Positions 40,402 to 47,460 of a stretch of 64,000 bases of DNA are shown here, piece after piece. The DNA lies in assembly GCA_035509315.1 (NCBI GenBank), contig DATJLS010000003.1, forward strand, positions 177,707 to 241,706, written 5' to 3'. Source of the stretch: JAKAWQ01 sp035509315 (GTDB lineage: Bacteria > Pseudomonadota > Alphaproteobacteria > Acetobacterales > Acetobacteraceae). The stretch's first letter is position 1, and each line of letters begins with the position of its first letter. The notes beneath the pieces were generated by a model, which had not been told where the DNA came from, did no database searches, and worked only from the letters and a program-made list of their open reading frames with translations. The translations under genes and the position numbers were made by a program.

Positions 40402-42201
40402 ATGGCCGATTCGGAGAAGCCGGAGGCACCCGCATTCAAGCTGCCGGATCCGGCGGTAATCGGCCGCTCGATGGCGGATGTCGCCGAGCGATCCCAGCGC
40501 ATCGTGAGCGAGTGGCTGAAGCGCCAGTCGGAAGAAGGCCAGGCGTTCGACCCGCTCAATATCGGCAATGCCTTCCTCGAGATGACGACACGACTGATGG
40601 CGAACCCGGCCGAGCTGATGCAGGCCCAGCTCGGGTTCTGGCAGGATTACATGACGCTCTGGCAGAACACGGCCCGACGCGTCATGGGGCTCGAGACGAA
40701 GCCGGTGATCGAGGCCGAGCCGAGCGACCGGCGCTTCAAGGACTCGGCCTGGAACGAGAACGAGATCTTCGACTTCATCAAGCAATCCTATCTGCTCTCT
40801 GCCCGTTTCGTTCAGGACGTTGTCCGACGGGTGGACGGTCTTGAGCCGAAGACGGCGCAGAAGGTGGATTTCTATGCCCGCCAGTTCGTCGAGGCGATGA
40901 GCCCGAGCAACTTCGTGCTCACCAACCCCGAAGTGCTGCGCAAGACCGCCGAGACGGGCGGGGAGAACCTGCTCAAGGGGCTTGCCAATCTCCTCGCCGA
41001 TCTCGATCGGGGCAAAGGCCGGCTCCGCATCAAGATGACCGATATGGACGCCTTCCAGGTGGGTGGCAATATCGCCGTCTCGCCAGGCGCGGTCGTCTAT
41101 CAAAACGATCTCATGCAGCTCATCCAGTACGCGCCCTCCACCGAGACGGTGCTGAAGCGCCCGCTGCTGATCGTGCCGCCTTGGATCAACAAATTCTACA
41201 TCCTCGATCTCCGCCCCAAGAACAGCTTCGTGCGCTGGGCCGTTTCCCAGGGCCATACCGTGTTCATGGTGAGCTGGGTCAATCCGGACGAGACGCTCGC
41301 CGAAAAGGGTTTCGACGATTACATGGGCGAAGGCGTGTTCGACGCGCTGGACGCGATCGAGAAGGCGACTGGCGAGAGGGATGTGAACGCGATCGGCTAT
41401 TGCCTGGGCGGCACGCTGCTCGGCGCCTCGCTCGCCTGGCTCGCGACCAAGCGCAGGCAGCCGGTCAAGGCGGCCACCTTCTTCACCAGCCTGCTCGATT
41501 TCACCGAATCGGGCGAACTCAACGTGTTCATCGACGAAGAGCAGCTCAGGGTTCTCGAGGAGCGGATGAGCCGCCGCGGCTTCCTGGAAGGCAGCGAGAT
41601 GGCCGCGACCTTCAACATGCTGCGGGCGAACGACCTGATCTGGTCGTTCGTGGTCAATAACTATCTCCTCGGCAACGACCCCTTCCCCTTCGATCTTCTC
41701 TATTGGAACGCGGACTCGACGCGCATGCCGGCGCGCATGCACAGCTTCTATCTGCGCAAGATGTATCAGGAGAACGAGCTTGCCGTGCCAGGCGGAATCA
41801 CGTTGCGTGGCGAGCCGATCGATCTCCGCCGCATCAAGATTCCGGCCTATTTCCTCTCGACGCGCGAGGATCATATCGCGCCCTGGAAGGCGACGTACCG
41901 GGGCGCCAGGCTCCTCGGCGGGCCGACCCGCTTCGTGCTCGCCGCCTCCGGCCATATCGCGGGCGTCGTCAATCCGCCGGATAGCGGCAAATACAATCAC
42001 TGGATCAACACTGAATTGCCGACGGACCTGCAGGAATGGCTCGCCGGCGCGACCGAGCTCGCCGGTTCCTGGTGGCCCGACTGGCATCGCTGGATCACCG
42101 CTCAGGCGCCCGAGCGCGTGCCGGCGCGCATCCCCGGTCAAGGCACGCTCAAGGTGATCGAGCCGGCGCCGGGTTCCTATGTCAAGGTCAAGCTCTGTTG
42201 A
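40402..42201 (+). CDS. phaC: Class I poly(3-hydroxyalkanoate) synthase PhaC
   Basis: PhaC polymerises (R)-3-hydroxyacyl-CoA into storage polyester granules. The 599-residue protein has the class I N-terminal domain (LMANPAELMQAQLGFWQDYMTLWQ, FKDSAWNENEIFDFIKQSYLL). The catalytic alpha/beta hydrolase domain has the lipase-like box GYCLGGTLLG with the active-site Cys, the Asp in FLSTREDHIAPW and the His in AASGHIAGVVNPP, with WINTELPTDLQEWLAGA at the end. The start is a clear ATG after GGAAAGGAT. It is a single gene here, with no phaAB neighbours. A complex intergenic hairpin and a dispersed repeat follow. Confidence 0.96.
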   Translation: MADSEKPEAPAFKLPDPAVIGRSMADVAERSQRIVSEWLKRQSEEGQAFDPLNIGNAFLEMTTRLMANPAELMQAQLGFWQDYMTLWQNTARRVMGLETKPVIEAEPSDRRFKDSAWNENEIFDFIKQSYLLSARFVQDVVRRVDGLEPKTAQKVDFYARQFVEAMSPSNFVLTNPEVLRKTAETGGENLLKGLANLLADLDRGKGRLRIKMTDMDAFQVGGNIAVSPGAVVYQNDLMQLIQYAPSTETVLKRPLLIVPPWINKFYILDLRPKNSFVRWAVSQGHTVFMVSWVNPDETLAEKGFDDYMGEGVFDALDAIEKATGERDVNAIGYCLGGTLLGASLAWLATKRRQPVKAATFFTSLLDFTESGELNVFIDEEQLRVLEERMSRRGFLEGSEMAATFNMLRANDLIWSFVVNNYLLGNDPFPFDLLYWNADSTRMPARMHSFYLRKMYQENELAVPGGITLRGEPIDLRRIKIPAYFLSTREDHIAPWKATYRGARLLGGPTRFVLAASGHIAGVVNPPDSGKYNHWINTELPTDLQEWLAGATELAGSWWPDWHRWITAQAPERVPARIPGQGTLKVIEPAPGSYVKVKLC

Positions 42202-42219
42202 TGGGCTGAGGCGCCGCCA

Positions 42220-42326
42220 CTAGAGCAGATCGCGATCAGATGGAATCGGCTGATCGCGTGAAGATGCTCGCAAAACAAACACATAGAGCGGATTGCGTGA
42301 GCCCGTGCAAACGCAATTCGCTCTAG
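42220..42326 (+). repeat. MITE-like dispersed repeat, copy 2
   Basis: This 107-bp element with inverted ends CTAGAGC/GCTCTAG begins 18 nt after the phaC stop. It is closely similar to the copy at 36574-36683 but in the opposite orientation. A more distant, shortened relative (AGAGCGTGATCGCC ... GGTGGAATCACC) occurs at 45536-45580. Confidence 0.85.
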
Positions 42327-42590
42327 AGCCAGTTCGAGAATGCGCTGTGGCGAGTTGAAGCCGCCGAAGGCGTCGTCCAGCGTGGCTTTCGAGAACCGGA
42401 GCGAAGCGGCCTTAAGATCAATATGGCTTCTGGCGGAGACGGGGCACCCCGCCGACAAGTCGGCGGGGACCCCGAGCGGGGTGATCCGCCAAAGTCATAA
42501 AATTGATCGCCAAACAAACCTGGCCGGGAGCACCGGAAGCGCAGAAGGCCGCGTTGGCCGGCGGCGGCAGTGGCATTCCAAAACGGGCTT
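42327..42590. other. Structured intergenic DNA between phaC and ftsY
   Basis: No gene is supported here. The notable feature is a nested inverted repeat: a perfect 10-bp stem with an AA loop at 42447-42468 (CCCCGCCGAC/GTCGGCGGGG) inside an outer TGGCGGA/TCCGCCA pair (42431-42437 and 42485-42491). It lies between two convergent genes and could end transcription from both sides, though no U-tract is seen. Confidence 0.5.
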
Positions 42591-43511
42591 TCACTCCTGC
42601 ACGAGGCCGCGGGCATATTCCTGCGGATCGAACGGGCGCAGATCTTCCGCCCGCTCACCCACCCCCACCGCATGGACGGGCAGGCCAAATGTCTCCGCCA
42701 AGGCCACGACGATCCCGCCGCGGGCGCTTCCATCGAGCTTCGTCACGATCAGCCCTGTGATCGCCACCATCTCCTTGAAGACCCGCACCTGATTGATCGC
42801 GTTCTGCCCTGTGGTCGCATCGAGCACGAGTACGACCGAATGCGGCGACGATGCATCTTGCTTTTTGAGCACGCGCACGATCTTCGCGAGCTCCTGCATC
42901 AGCGCGCTCTTGTTGTGAAGCCGGCCGGCCGTGTCGATCAGCAGCACGTCGGCCTTCACCGCGCGTGCCCGGCCGAGCGCATCGAAGGCGAGGCCCGCCG
43001 GGTCCGCGCTTGGCCGGCCCGCAACCACCTCGGCGCCGGTGCGTCGGCCCCAGATCTCAAGCTGCTCGACCGCCGCCGCCCGGAACGTGTCGCCGGCGAC
43101 GAGAACGGTTCGCAGCCCCTCTTCCGCATAGATCTGGGCAAGCTTGCCGATGGTGGTGGTCTTGCCGGTTCCATTCACGCCGACGACCAGGACGACATGC
43201 GGCGCGTACGCGCGATCGATTCTGAGCGGCACAGCCACCGGCGCGAGGAGTGTCGCGATCTCCGCGGCCAGGGCGCTGCGCACCTCCTCGCTGGTAACCT
43301 CCTTGCCGAAGCGCGTGCGACGGAAGTTCGCGATGATGCGCTCAGCCGCCGCCGGGCCGAGATCGGCTCCGATCAGGAGGTCTTCGAGTTCGGCGAGCGC
43401 CGCCTCGTCGAGGCGTCGGCGCGTGAAGACCGCGCTGATGCTTTCGGAGAGCTTCTGGCGGCTGCGCTGCAGCCCGTCCTTGAGGCGGGAGAAGAAACCG
43501 GAAAGCGCCAT
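42591..43511 (-). CDS. ftsY: Signal recognition particle receptor FtsY
   Basis: FtsY is the SRP receptor GTPase that delivers ribosomes making membrane proteins to the translocon. The 306-residue protein is a short form: an NG domain with little or no acidic A domain. The N domain is FFSRLKDGLQRSRQKLSESISAVF; the G domain has G1 VVGVNGTGKTTTIGKLA, G2-like DTFRAAAVEQLEIW, G3 LIDTAGRLHNKSALMQEL, G4 VTKLDGSARGG and the closing GVGERAEDLRPFDP. The ATG overlaps the mtaB stop by one base (TGATG), so the two are translated in tandem. An open frame extends further upstream but is antisense-like. Confidence 0.95.
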   Translation of the reverse strand: MALSGFFSRLKDGLQRSRQKLSESISAVFTRRRLDEAALAELEDLLIGADLGPAAAERIIANFRRTRFGKEVTSEEVRSALAAEIATLLAPVAVPLRIDRAYAPHVVLVVGVNGTGKTTTIGKLAQIYAEEGLRTVLVAGDTFRAAAVEQLEIWGRRTGAEVVAGRPSADPAGLAFDALGRARAVKADVLLIDTAGRLHNKSALMQELAKIVRVLKKQDASSPHSVVLVLDATTGQNAINQVRVFKEMVAITGLIVTKLDGSARGGIVVALAETFGLPVHAVGVGERAEDLRPFDPQEYARGLVQE

Positions 43512-44701
43512 CAGGTTGCTTTTGCGACGAGGCCGGACTCTTCCACCCTCTCGACCTGCGCAGCGACCAGCATTCCGGGACAGGTCTCGCCGAGAAGTGT
43601 CGCGGGAATATATTCCGCCGTGTGGCCACGCCCGCCGGTCTCGACCAGAACGGAGACCGCCCGCCCGACAAAGCCGGCGCAATAACGTGCCGCCTGCGTT
43701 TTCGCCGCCTCGCGCAGCCGCGCCGCCCGCTCGCGCCGAAGCGGAAACGGAACCGCTTGCATGCGCGCGGCCGGCGTTCCCGGGCGAGCGCTGAACGGGA
43801 AAACGTGCAGAAACGGGATCTCCGCCTCGGCGACAAAGGCGAGCGTTTCTTCGAACAGCGCATCGGTCTCGGTCGGGAATCCTGCGATCAGGTCCGCACC
43901 GATCGCGACACCCGGCCGCAGCGCGCGGGCACGCCTGATCGCGCCGAGCGCCTGGGCGCGGGAATGCCGGCGCTTCATCCGCTTGAGAATGAGATCGCTG
44001 CCCGCCTGGAGGGAAAAATGCAGATGCGGCATCAGCCGCTCCTCCTCGCCGATCATCCGCCAGAGATCTTCATCGATCTCCGCCGGATCGAGCGAGGAGA
44101 GGCGAAGGCGCGGCAGCTCCGGAACCAGCGCCAGCACGCGGCGCACCAGCCCGCCGAGCGTCGGGCGGCCGGGCAAATCGGCGCCATAGGCGGTGAGATC
44201 GACGCCCGTCAGCACCACCTCCTTGCGGCCCGCCTCCACCATCGTCCGGACTTCCGCAACCACCCCGCCGGCCGGCCGGCTCACGCTCGGGCCGCGACCA
44301 TAGGGGATGATGCAGAAGGTGCAGCGGTGATCGCAGCCCTGCTGCACGGGCACGAAGGCGCGGGCGCGGCCGCTGAAATTCGCCTTCGCCGCCGTTCTGC
44401 CGCCCCAGCTTTCCGGCGCGAGCTTGACCCGGTTGTCGAGCACACGCGCCACCCCCGGCAGTCGGCTCCAGGCCGCCGGATCGAGCGCGGCGCCGCAGCC
44501 GGTCACGATGATGCTGGCCTTCGGTTGCTCGCGAGCGACACGGCGGACAGCCTGGCGCGCCTGCCGCTCGGCCTCGAGCGTGACCGCGCAGGTGTTCACG
44601 ATCACGGTCTCCGAAAGGCCGGCCGCTTCCGCCTGGGCCTGCATCACCGTGCTCTCATAGGCATTGAGCCGGCAACCGAAGGTCAGGACCGAGACGCTCA
44701 A
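43511..44701 (-). CDS. mtaB: tRNA (N6-threonylcarbamoyladenosine(37)-C2)-methylthiotransferase MtaB
   Basis: MtaB is a radical-SAM enzyme that adds a methylthio group to t6A37 of tRNAs reading ANN codons. The 396-residue protein has an N-terminal UPF0004 domain with the cluster cysteines in TFGCRLNAYES, VNTCAVT and VTGCGAAL. The radical-SAM CxxxCxxC is CDHRCTFCIIPYGRGPSVSRP, and the family block HLHFSLQAGSDLILKRMKRRH follows. The C-terminal TRAM-like domain contains SVLVETGGRGHTAEYI. Translation appears to start at a TTG overlapping the dapF stop (TTGA), with GGGGAA upstream. The order dapF-mtaB-ftsY is a conserved alphaproteobacterial operon. Confidence 0.93.
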   Translation of the reverse strand: MSVSVLTFGCRLNAYESTVMQAQAEAAGLSETVIVNTCAVTLEAERQARQAVRRVAREQPKASIIVTGCGAALDPAAWSRLPGVARVLDNRVKLAPESWGGRTAAKANFSGRARAFVPVQQGCDHRCTFCIIPYGRGPSVSRPAGGVVAEVRTMVEAGRKEVVLTGVDLTAYGADLPGRPTLGGLVRRVLALVPELPRLRLSSLDPAEIDEDLWRMIGEEERLMPHLHFSLQAGSDLILKRMKRRHSRAQALGAIRRARALRPGVAIGADLIAGFPTETDALFEETLAFVAEAEIPFLHVFPFSARPGTPAARMQAVPFPLRRERAARLREAAKTQAARYCAGFVGRAVSVLVETGGRGHTAEYIPATLLGETCPGMLVAAQVERVEESGLVAKAT

Positions 44702-45522
44702 GACGGGTTCCCCGCAAGATCGACCTGGCCGGTGAAGGCCGTCACCACCGGTCCGGTCATCAGCACATGCCCGTCTGGCCGCCAGGTGATCTCGAGCGTG
44801 CCGCCATCCATCGCCACCGCCATGACCGGCCCCCCGAGCCCGCGCCGGTTCGCATTCACCACCGCGGCACAGGCGGCGGACCCGCAGGCGCGCGTCGCTC
44901 CCGCGCCCCGTTCCCAGACACGAAGCCGCAACAGGCCGGAGGCGAGCATGGTCGCGAATCCGACATTCACGCGCTCGGGGAAGAGGGGATCACGCTCCAG
45001 GGCGGGCCCGATCTCCGCGAGCGGCACCGCTTCCGCATCGGGAACGAAAAAGGTGACGTGCGGATTGCCTATCGAGAGCGCCGCCGCATTCGCGTGCCCC
45101 ACGGTGAGCGGGAGGCTGAGTGTGTCGAGCGGGCGGCCGAGCGGGATCTCATCCCAGGCAAAGCGCGGCATGCCCATATCGACGCGGACCTGGTCCGATC
45201 CCAGGATCTCTGCGGAGAGAAGGCCGGAGAGCGTCTCGATCGTGAATTTCTGCCGCCCGCTCTCGGCCCCGAGGAGAAGTGCGACGCAGCGGGTTGCATT
45301 TCCGCAGGCCCCTGCCTCCGAGCCGTCCGCGTTGCGAATGCGCATGAACACATCCGCCCGCGAGGAAGGCTCGATCGAGATCAGCTGATCGCAGCCGATG
45401 CCGCGATGGCGGTCGGCAAGAGTCGCAACAAGCGACGGGCTCAGCCCGAGCGGCGCGCGGCGCTCGTCGAACACCGCGAAATCGTTTCCGGCTCCGTGCA
45501 TCTTCACGAAGGAAGCTCGCAT
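44698..45522 (-). CDS. dapF: Diaminopimelate epimerase DapF
   Basis: DapF interconverts LL- and meso-diaminopimelate for lysine and peptidoglycan synthesis, using two cysteines without a cofactor. The 274-residue protein starts FVKMHGAGNDFAVFDER. The first catalytic Cys is in EAGACGNATRCVA and the second in GATRACGSAACAAVVNANRRG, with GNPHVTFFV between them. The ATG at 45522 has AAGGA 7 nt upstream; a GTG at 45528 would add two residues. mtaB overlaps its stop. The 261 nt upstream also contain the divergent rpmI promoter and a degenerate dispersed repeat. Confidence 0.95.
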   Translation of the reverse strand: MRASFVKMHGAGNDFAVFDERRAPLGLSPSLVATLADRHRGIGCDQLISIEPSSRADVFMRIRNADGSEAGACGNATRCVALLLGAESGRQKFTIETLSGLLSAEILGSDQVRVDMGMPRFAWDEIPLGRPLDTLSLPLTVGHANAAALSIGNPHVTFFVPDAEAVPLAEIGPALERDPLFPERVNVGFATMLASGLLRLRVWERGAGATRACGSAACAAVVNANRRGLGGPVMAVAMDGGTLEITWRPDGHVLMTGPVVTAFTGQVDLAGNPS

Positions 45523-45655
45523 GGACACATCCTTAGAGCGTGATCGCCGAAGGTGGAATCACCGGAGGCGTGAATCACGTGGGAAATAATCGGGAAATAA
45601 TATGGCTGGCCAATGCGGCTTCGCCCGCAAAGCCCGCGGGAACGCCCGCTCTCCC

Positions 45656-45684
45656 TTGCACCACCCCTTGCCCCCCGCTATAGA
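45656..45684 (+). promoter_or_regulatory. Promoter of the rpmI-rplT-pheST operon
   Basis: A -35 box TTGCAC (45656-45661), a 17-nt spacer and a -10 box TATAGA (45679-45684) form a good sigma-70-type promoter 100 nt upstream of rpmI. The leader between them is GC-rich (GGGCCCATCCGGGCATGCCCGG), suitable for secondary structure and perhaps L20-type feedback. The assignment is by consensus only. Confidence 0.6.
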
Positions 45685-45783
45685 GCCGCCTCCCGCGCGC
45701 CCGGGCCCATCCGGGCATGCCCGGCCGCGGCCACTCCCAAGCGGCGATCCCGTCCGGCGGAGATGTAAGCAAATGGAGAAAAA

Positions 45784-45987
45784 ATGCCCAAGCTCAAGAC
45801 GAAGTCTTCTGTCAAGAAGCGCTTCAAGATGACCGCGACCGGCAAGGTGCTCTCGGGGCCGCAGGGCAAGCGCCACAATCTGATGGCCCGCACCCAGACG
45901 GCCAAGCGGTCCGCCCGCGGCAGCCAGGTGCTGGTGGAGGCGGACGCGAAGACGGTGCGCCAATGGGCGCCCTACGGGCTCGACTGA
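45784..45987 (+). CDS. rpmI: 50S ribosomal protein L35
   Basis: This is the 67-residue large-subunit ribosomal protein. The family pattern PKLKTKSSVKKRFKMTATGKV and GKRHNLMARTQTAKRSARGSQVL is complete, and the length is standard. A GGAG site lies upstream of the ATG. It is the first gene of the operon, followed by rplT after 12 nt. The usual partner infC is not directly upstream; dapF is divergent instead. Confidence 0.97.
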   Translation: MPKLKTKSSVKKRFKMTATGKVLSGPQGKRHNLMARTQTAKRSARGSQVLVEADAKTVRQWAPYGLD

Positions 45988-45999
45988 GGGGGGTGAACC

Positions 46000-46359
46000 A
46001 TGGCACGGGTCAAGCGGGGCGTGACGACGCATGCGCGGCACAAGAAGGTGCTCGCGCAGTCGAAGGGATTTGTCGGCCGCTCCTCCACCAATTACCGCAT
46101 GGCGATCGAGCGGCTCGAGAAGGCGCTACGCTATGCCTATCGCGATCGGCGCAACCGCAAGCGCGATTTTCGCGGGCTCTGGATCCAGCGCATCAATGCC
46201 GCCGCACGCGAGCAGGGGCTGCCTTATTCGCGCTTCATGGCCGGGCTCAAGAAGGCCGGGATCGAGATCGACCGCAAGGTGCTGGCCGCGCTCGCCTATG
46301 ACGATGCGGCCGCCTTCGCCGAGATCGCGAAGCAGGCCAAGGCCGCTCTCGCCACATAA
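46000..46359 (+). CDS. rplT: 50S ribosomal protein L20
   Basis: L20 is an early 23S rRNA-binding protein needed for large-subunit assembly and often an autoregulator of its own operon. The 119-residue sequence has the canonical ARVKRGVTTHARHKKVLAQSKGF, YRDRRNRKRDFRGLWIQRINAAAR and YSRFMAGLKKAGIEIDRKVLA blocks. A GGGG-rich site precedes the ATG. It is cotranscribed with rpmI and the phenylalanyl-tRNA synthetase genes. Confidence 0.98.
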   Translation: MARVKRGVTTHARHKKVLAQSKGFVGRSSTNYRMAIERLEKALRYAYRDRRNRKRDFRGLWIQRINAAAREQGLPYSRFMAGLKKAGIEIDRKVLAALAYDDAAAFAEIAKQAKAALAT

Positions 46360-46377
46360 CCTCTTCGGCGTCCGGTC

Positions 46378-47460
46378 ATGACGAGCGTGCTGCCGGCTGA
46401 CCTCGCCGCACTCGGCCACGAAGCTCGCGCGGCGATCGGCGCTGCGGGAGATTTGGACGCGCTCAACAGAGTGCGTATTGATCTGCTCGGAAAGCAGGGT
46501 CAGCTTACCAGACTCCTCCGCGATCTTGGTTTGCTGCCCTCGGATCAGCGGCGCGAACGCGGTGCAAGGCTCAATCACCTCAAGAGCGAACTCGAGACCG
46601 CTATCGCCAACCGGGTGCTGCAGCTAGAAGACGCAGCGTGGGAAGCGGAAGAGGCCAACCGGCTCGACATCACCCTGCCGCCCCGGCCCTCCCCTGCCGG
46701 CCTCATCCACCCGATCAGCCGCACCATCGAGGAGATCGTCGCGATCTTCGGCGCCATGGGCTTCAGCGTCGTCACCGGCCCCGAGATCGAGGATGACTGG
46801 CGCAATTTCGGCGCCCTCAATATCCCCGAGCACCATCCGGCGCGGCAGGAGATGGACACGTTCTATCTGCCTGGCCTTCGCGAAAACCGCCGCCGCGTGC
46901 TGCGCACCCATACCTCGCCCGGACAGATCCGCACCATGCGGAGTGCCGCGCCGCCCTATCGCGTGATCGTCCCCGGCCGGACCTACCGTGCCGATCACGA
47001 CGCCACGCACAGCCCGATGTTCCATCAATGCGAGGGGCTCGCGATCGATCGCGCCATCACCCTCGGCCATCTCAAAGGCTGCCTGATCGACTTCCTGCGC
47101 ACCTTCTTCGCCAAGCCCTCGCTGCCGGTGCGGTTTCGCGCGAGCTACTTCCCCTTCACCGAGCCCTCGATGGAGGTCGATATCGGCTGGGACCGACGCT
47201 CCGGCGAAATCGGTTCGGGCAAGGACTGGCTCGAGATTCTCGGCAGCGGCATGGTCCATCCGCGGGTGCTCGCCAATTGCGGCGTCGATCCGCGCGAATG
47301 GCAGGGCTTCGCCTTCGGCATGGGGATCGAGCGCGTCACCATGCTGAAGCACGGCATCACCGATCTCCGCCCGTTCTTCGAGAGCGATCTCCGCTGGCTG
47401 CGCCATTACGGGTTTTCTCCGCTCCAGCCCGCGATCCTCCATGAAGGGCTTGGAGCGTGA
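46378..47460 (+). CDS. pheS: Phenylalanine--tRNA ligase alpha subunit
   Basis: This is the catalytic alpha subunit of the alpha2-beta2 synthetase that charges tRNA-Phe. The 360-residue protein has an N-terminal coiled-coil tRNA-binding region (LNRVRIDLLGKQGQLTRLLRDLG). Motif 1 lies in the HPISRTIEEIVAIFGAMGF region with GPEIEDDWRNF, motif 2 in RTHTSPGQIRTM and GRTYRADHDATHSPMFHQCEGL, and motif 3 in GFAFGMGIERVTMLKHGI. The stop overlaps the GTG start of pheT, which couples the two subunits. Confidence 0.97.
   Translation: MTSVLPADLAALGHEARAAIGAAGDLDALNRVRIDLLGKQGQLTRLLRDLGLLPSDQRRERGARLNHLKSELETAIANRVLQLEDAAWEAEEANRLDITLPPRPSPAGLIHPISRTIEEIVAIFGAMGFSVVTGPEIEDDWRNFGALNIPEHHPARQEMDTFYLPGLRENRRRVLRTHTSPGQIRTMRSAAPPYRVIVPGRTYRADHDATHSPMFHQCEGLAIDRAITLGHLKGCLIDFLRTFFAKPSLPVRFRASYFPFTEPSMEVDIGWDRRSGEIGSGKDWLEILGSGMVHPRVLANCGVDPREWQGFAFGMGIERVTMLKHGITDLRPFFESDLRWLRHYGFSPLQPAILHEGLGA

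Noticed and set aside
40321..42141. The N-terminal extension of the lipoprotein frame through phaC
   Set aside because: It is antisense to phaC; the real lipoprotein begins with its signal sequence near 40320.
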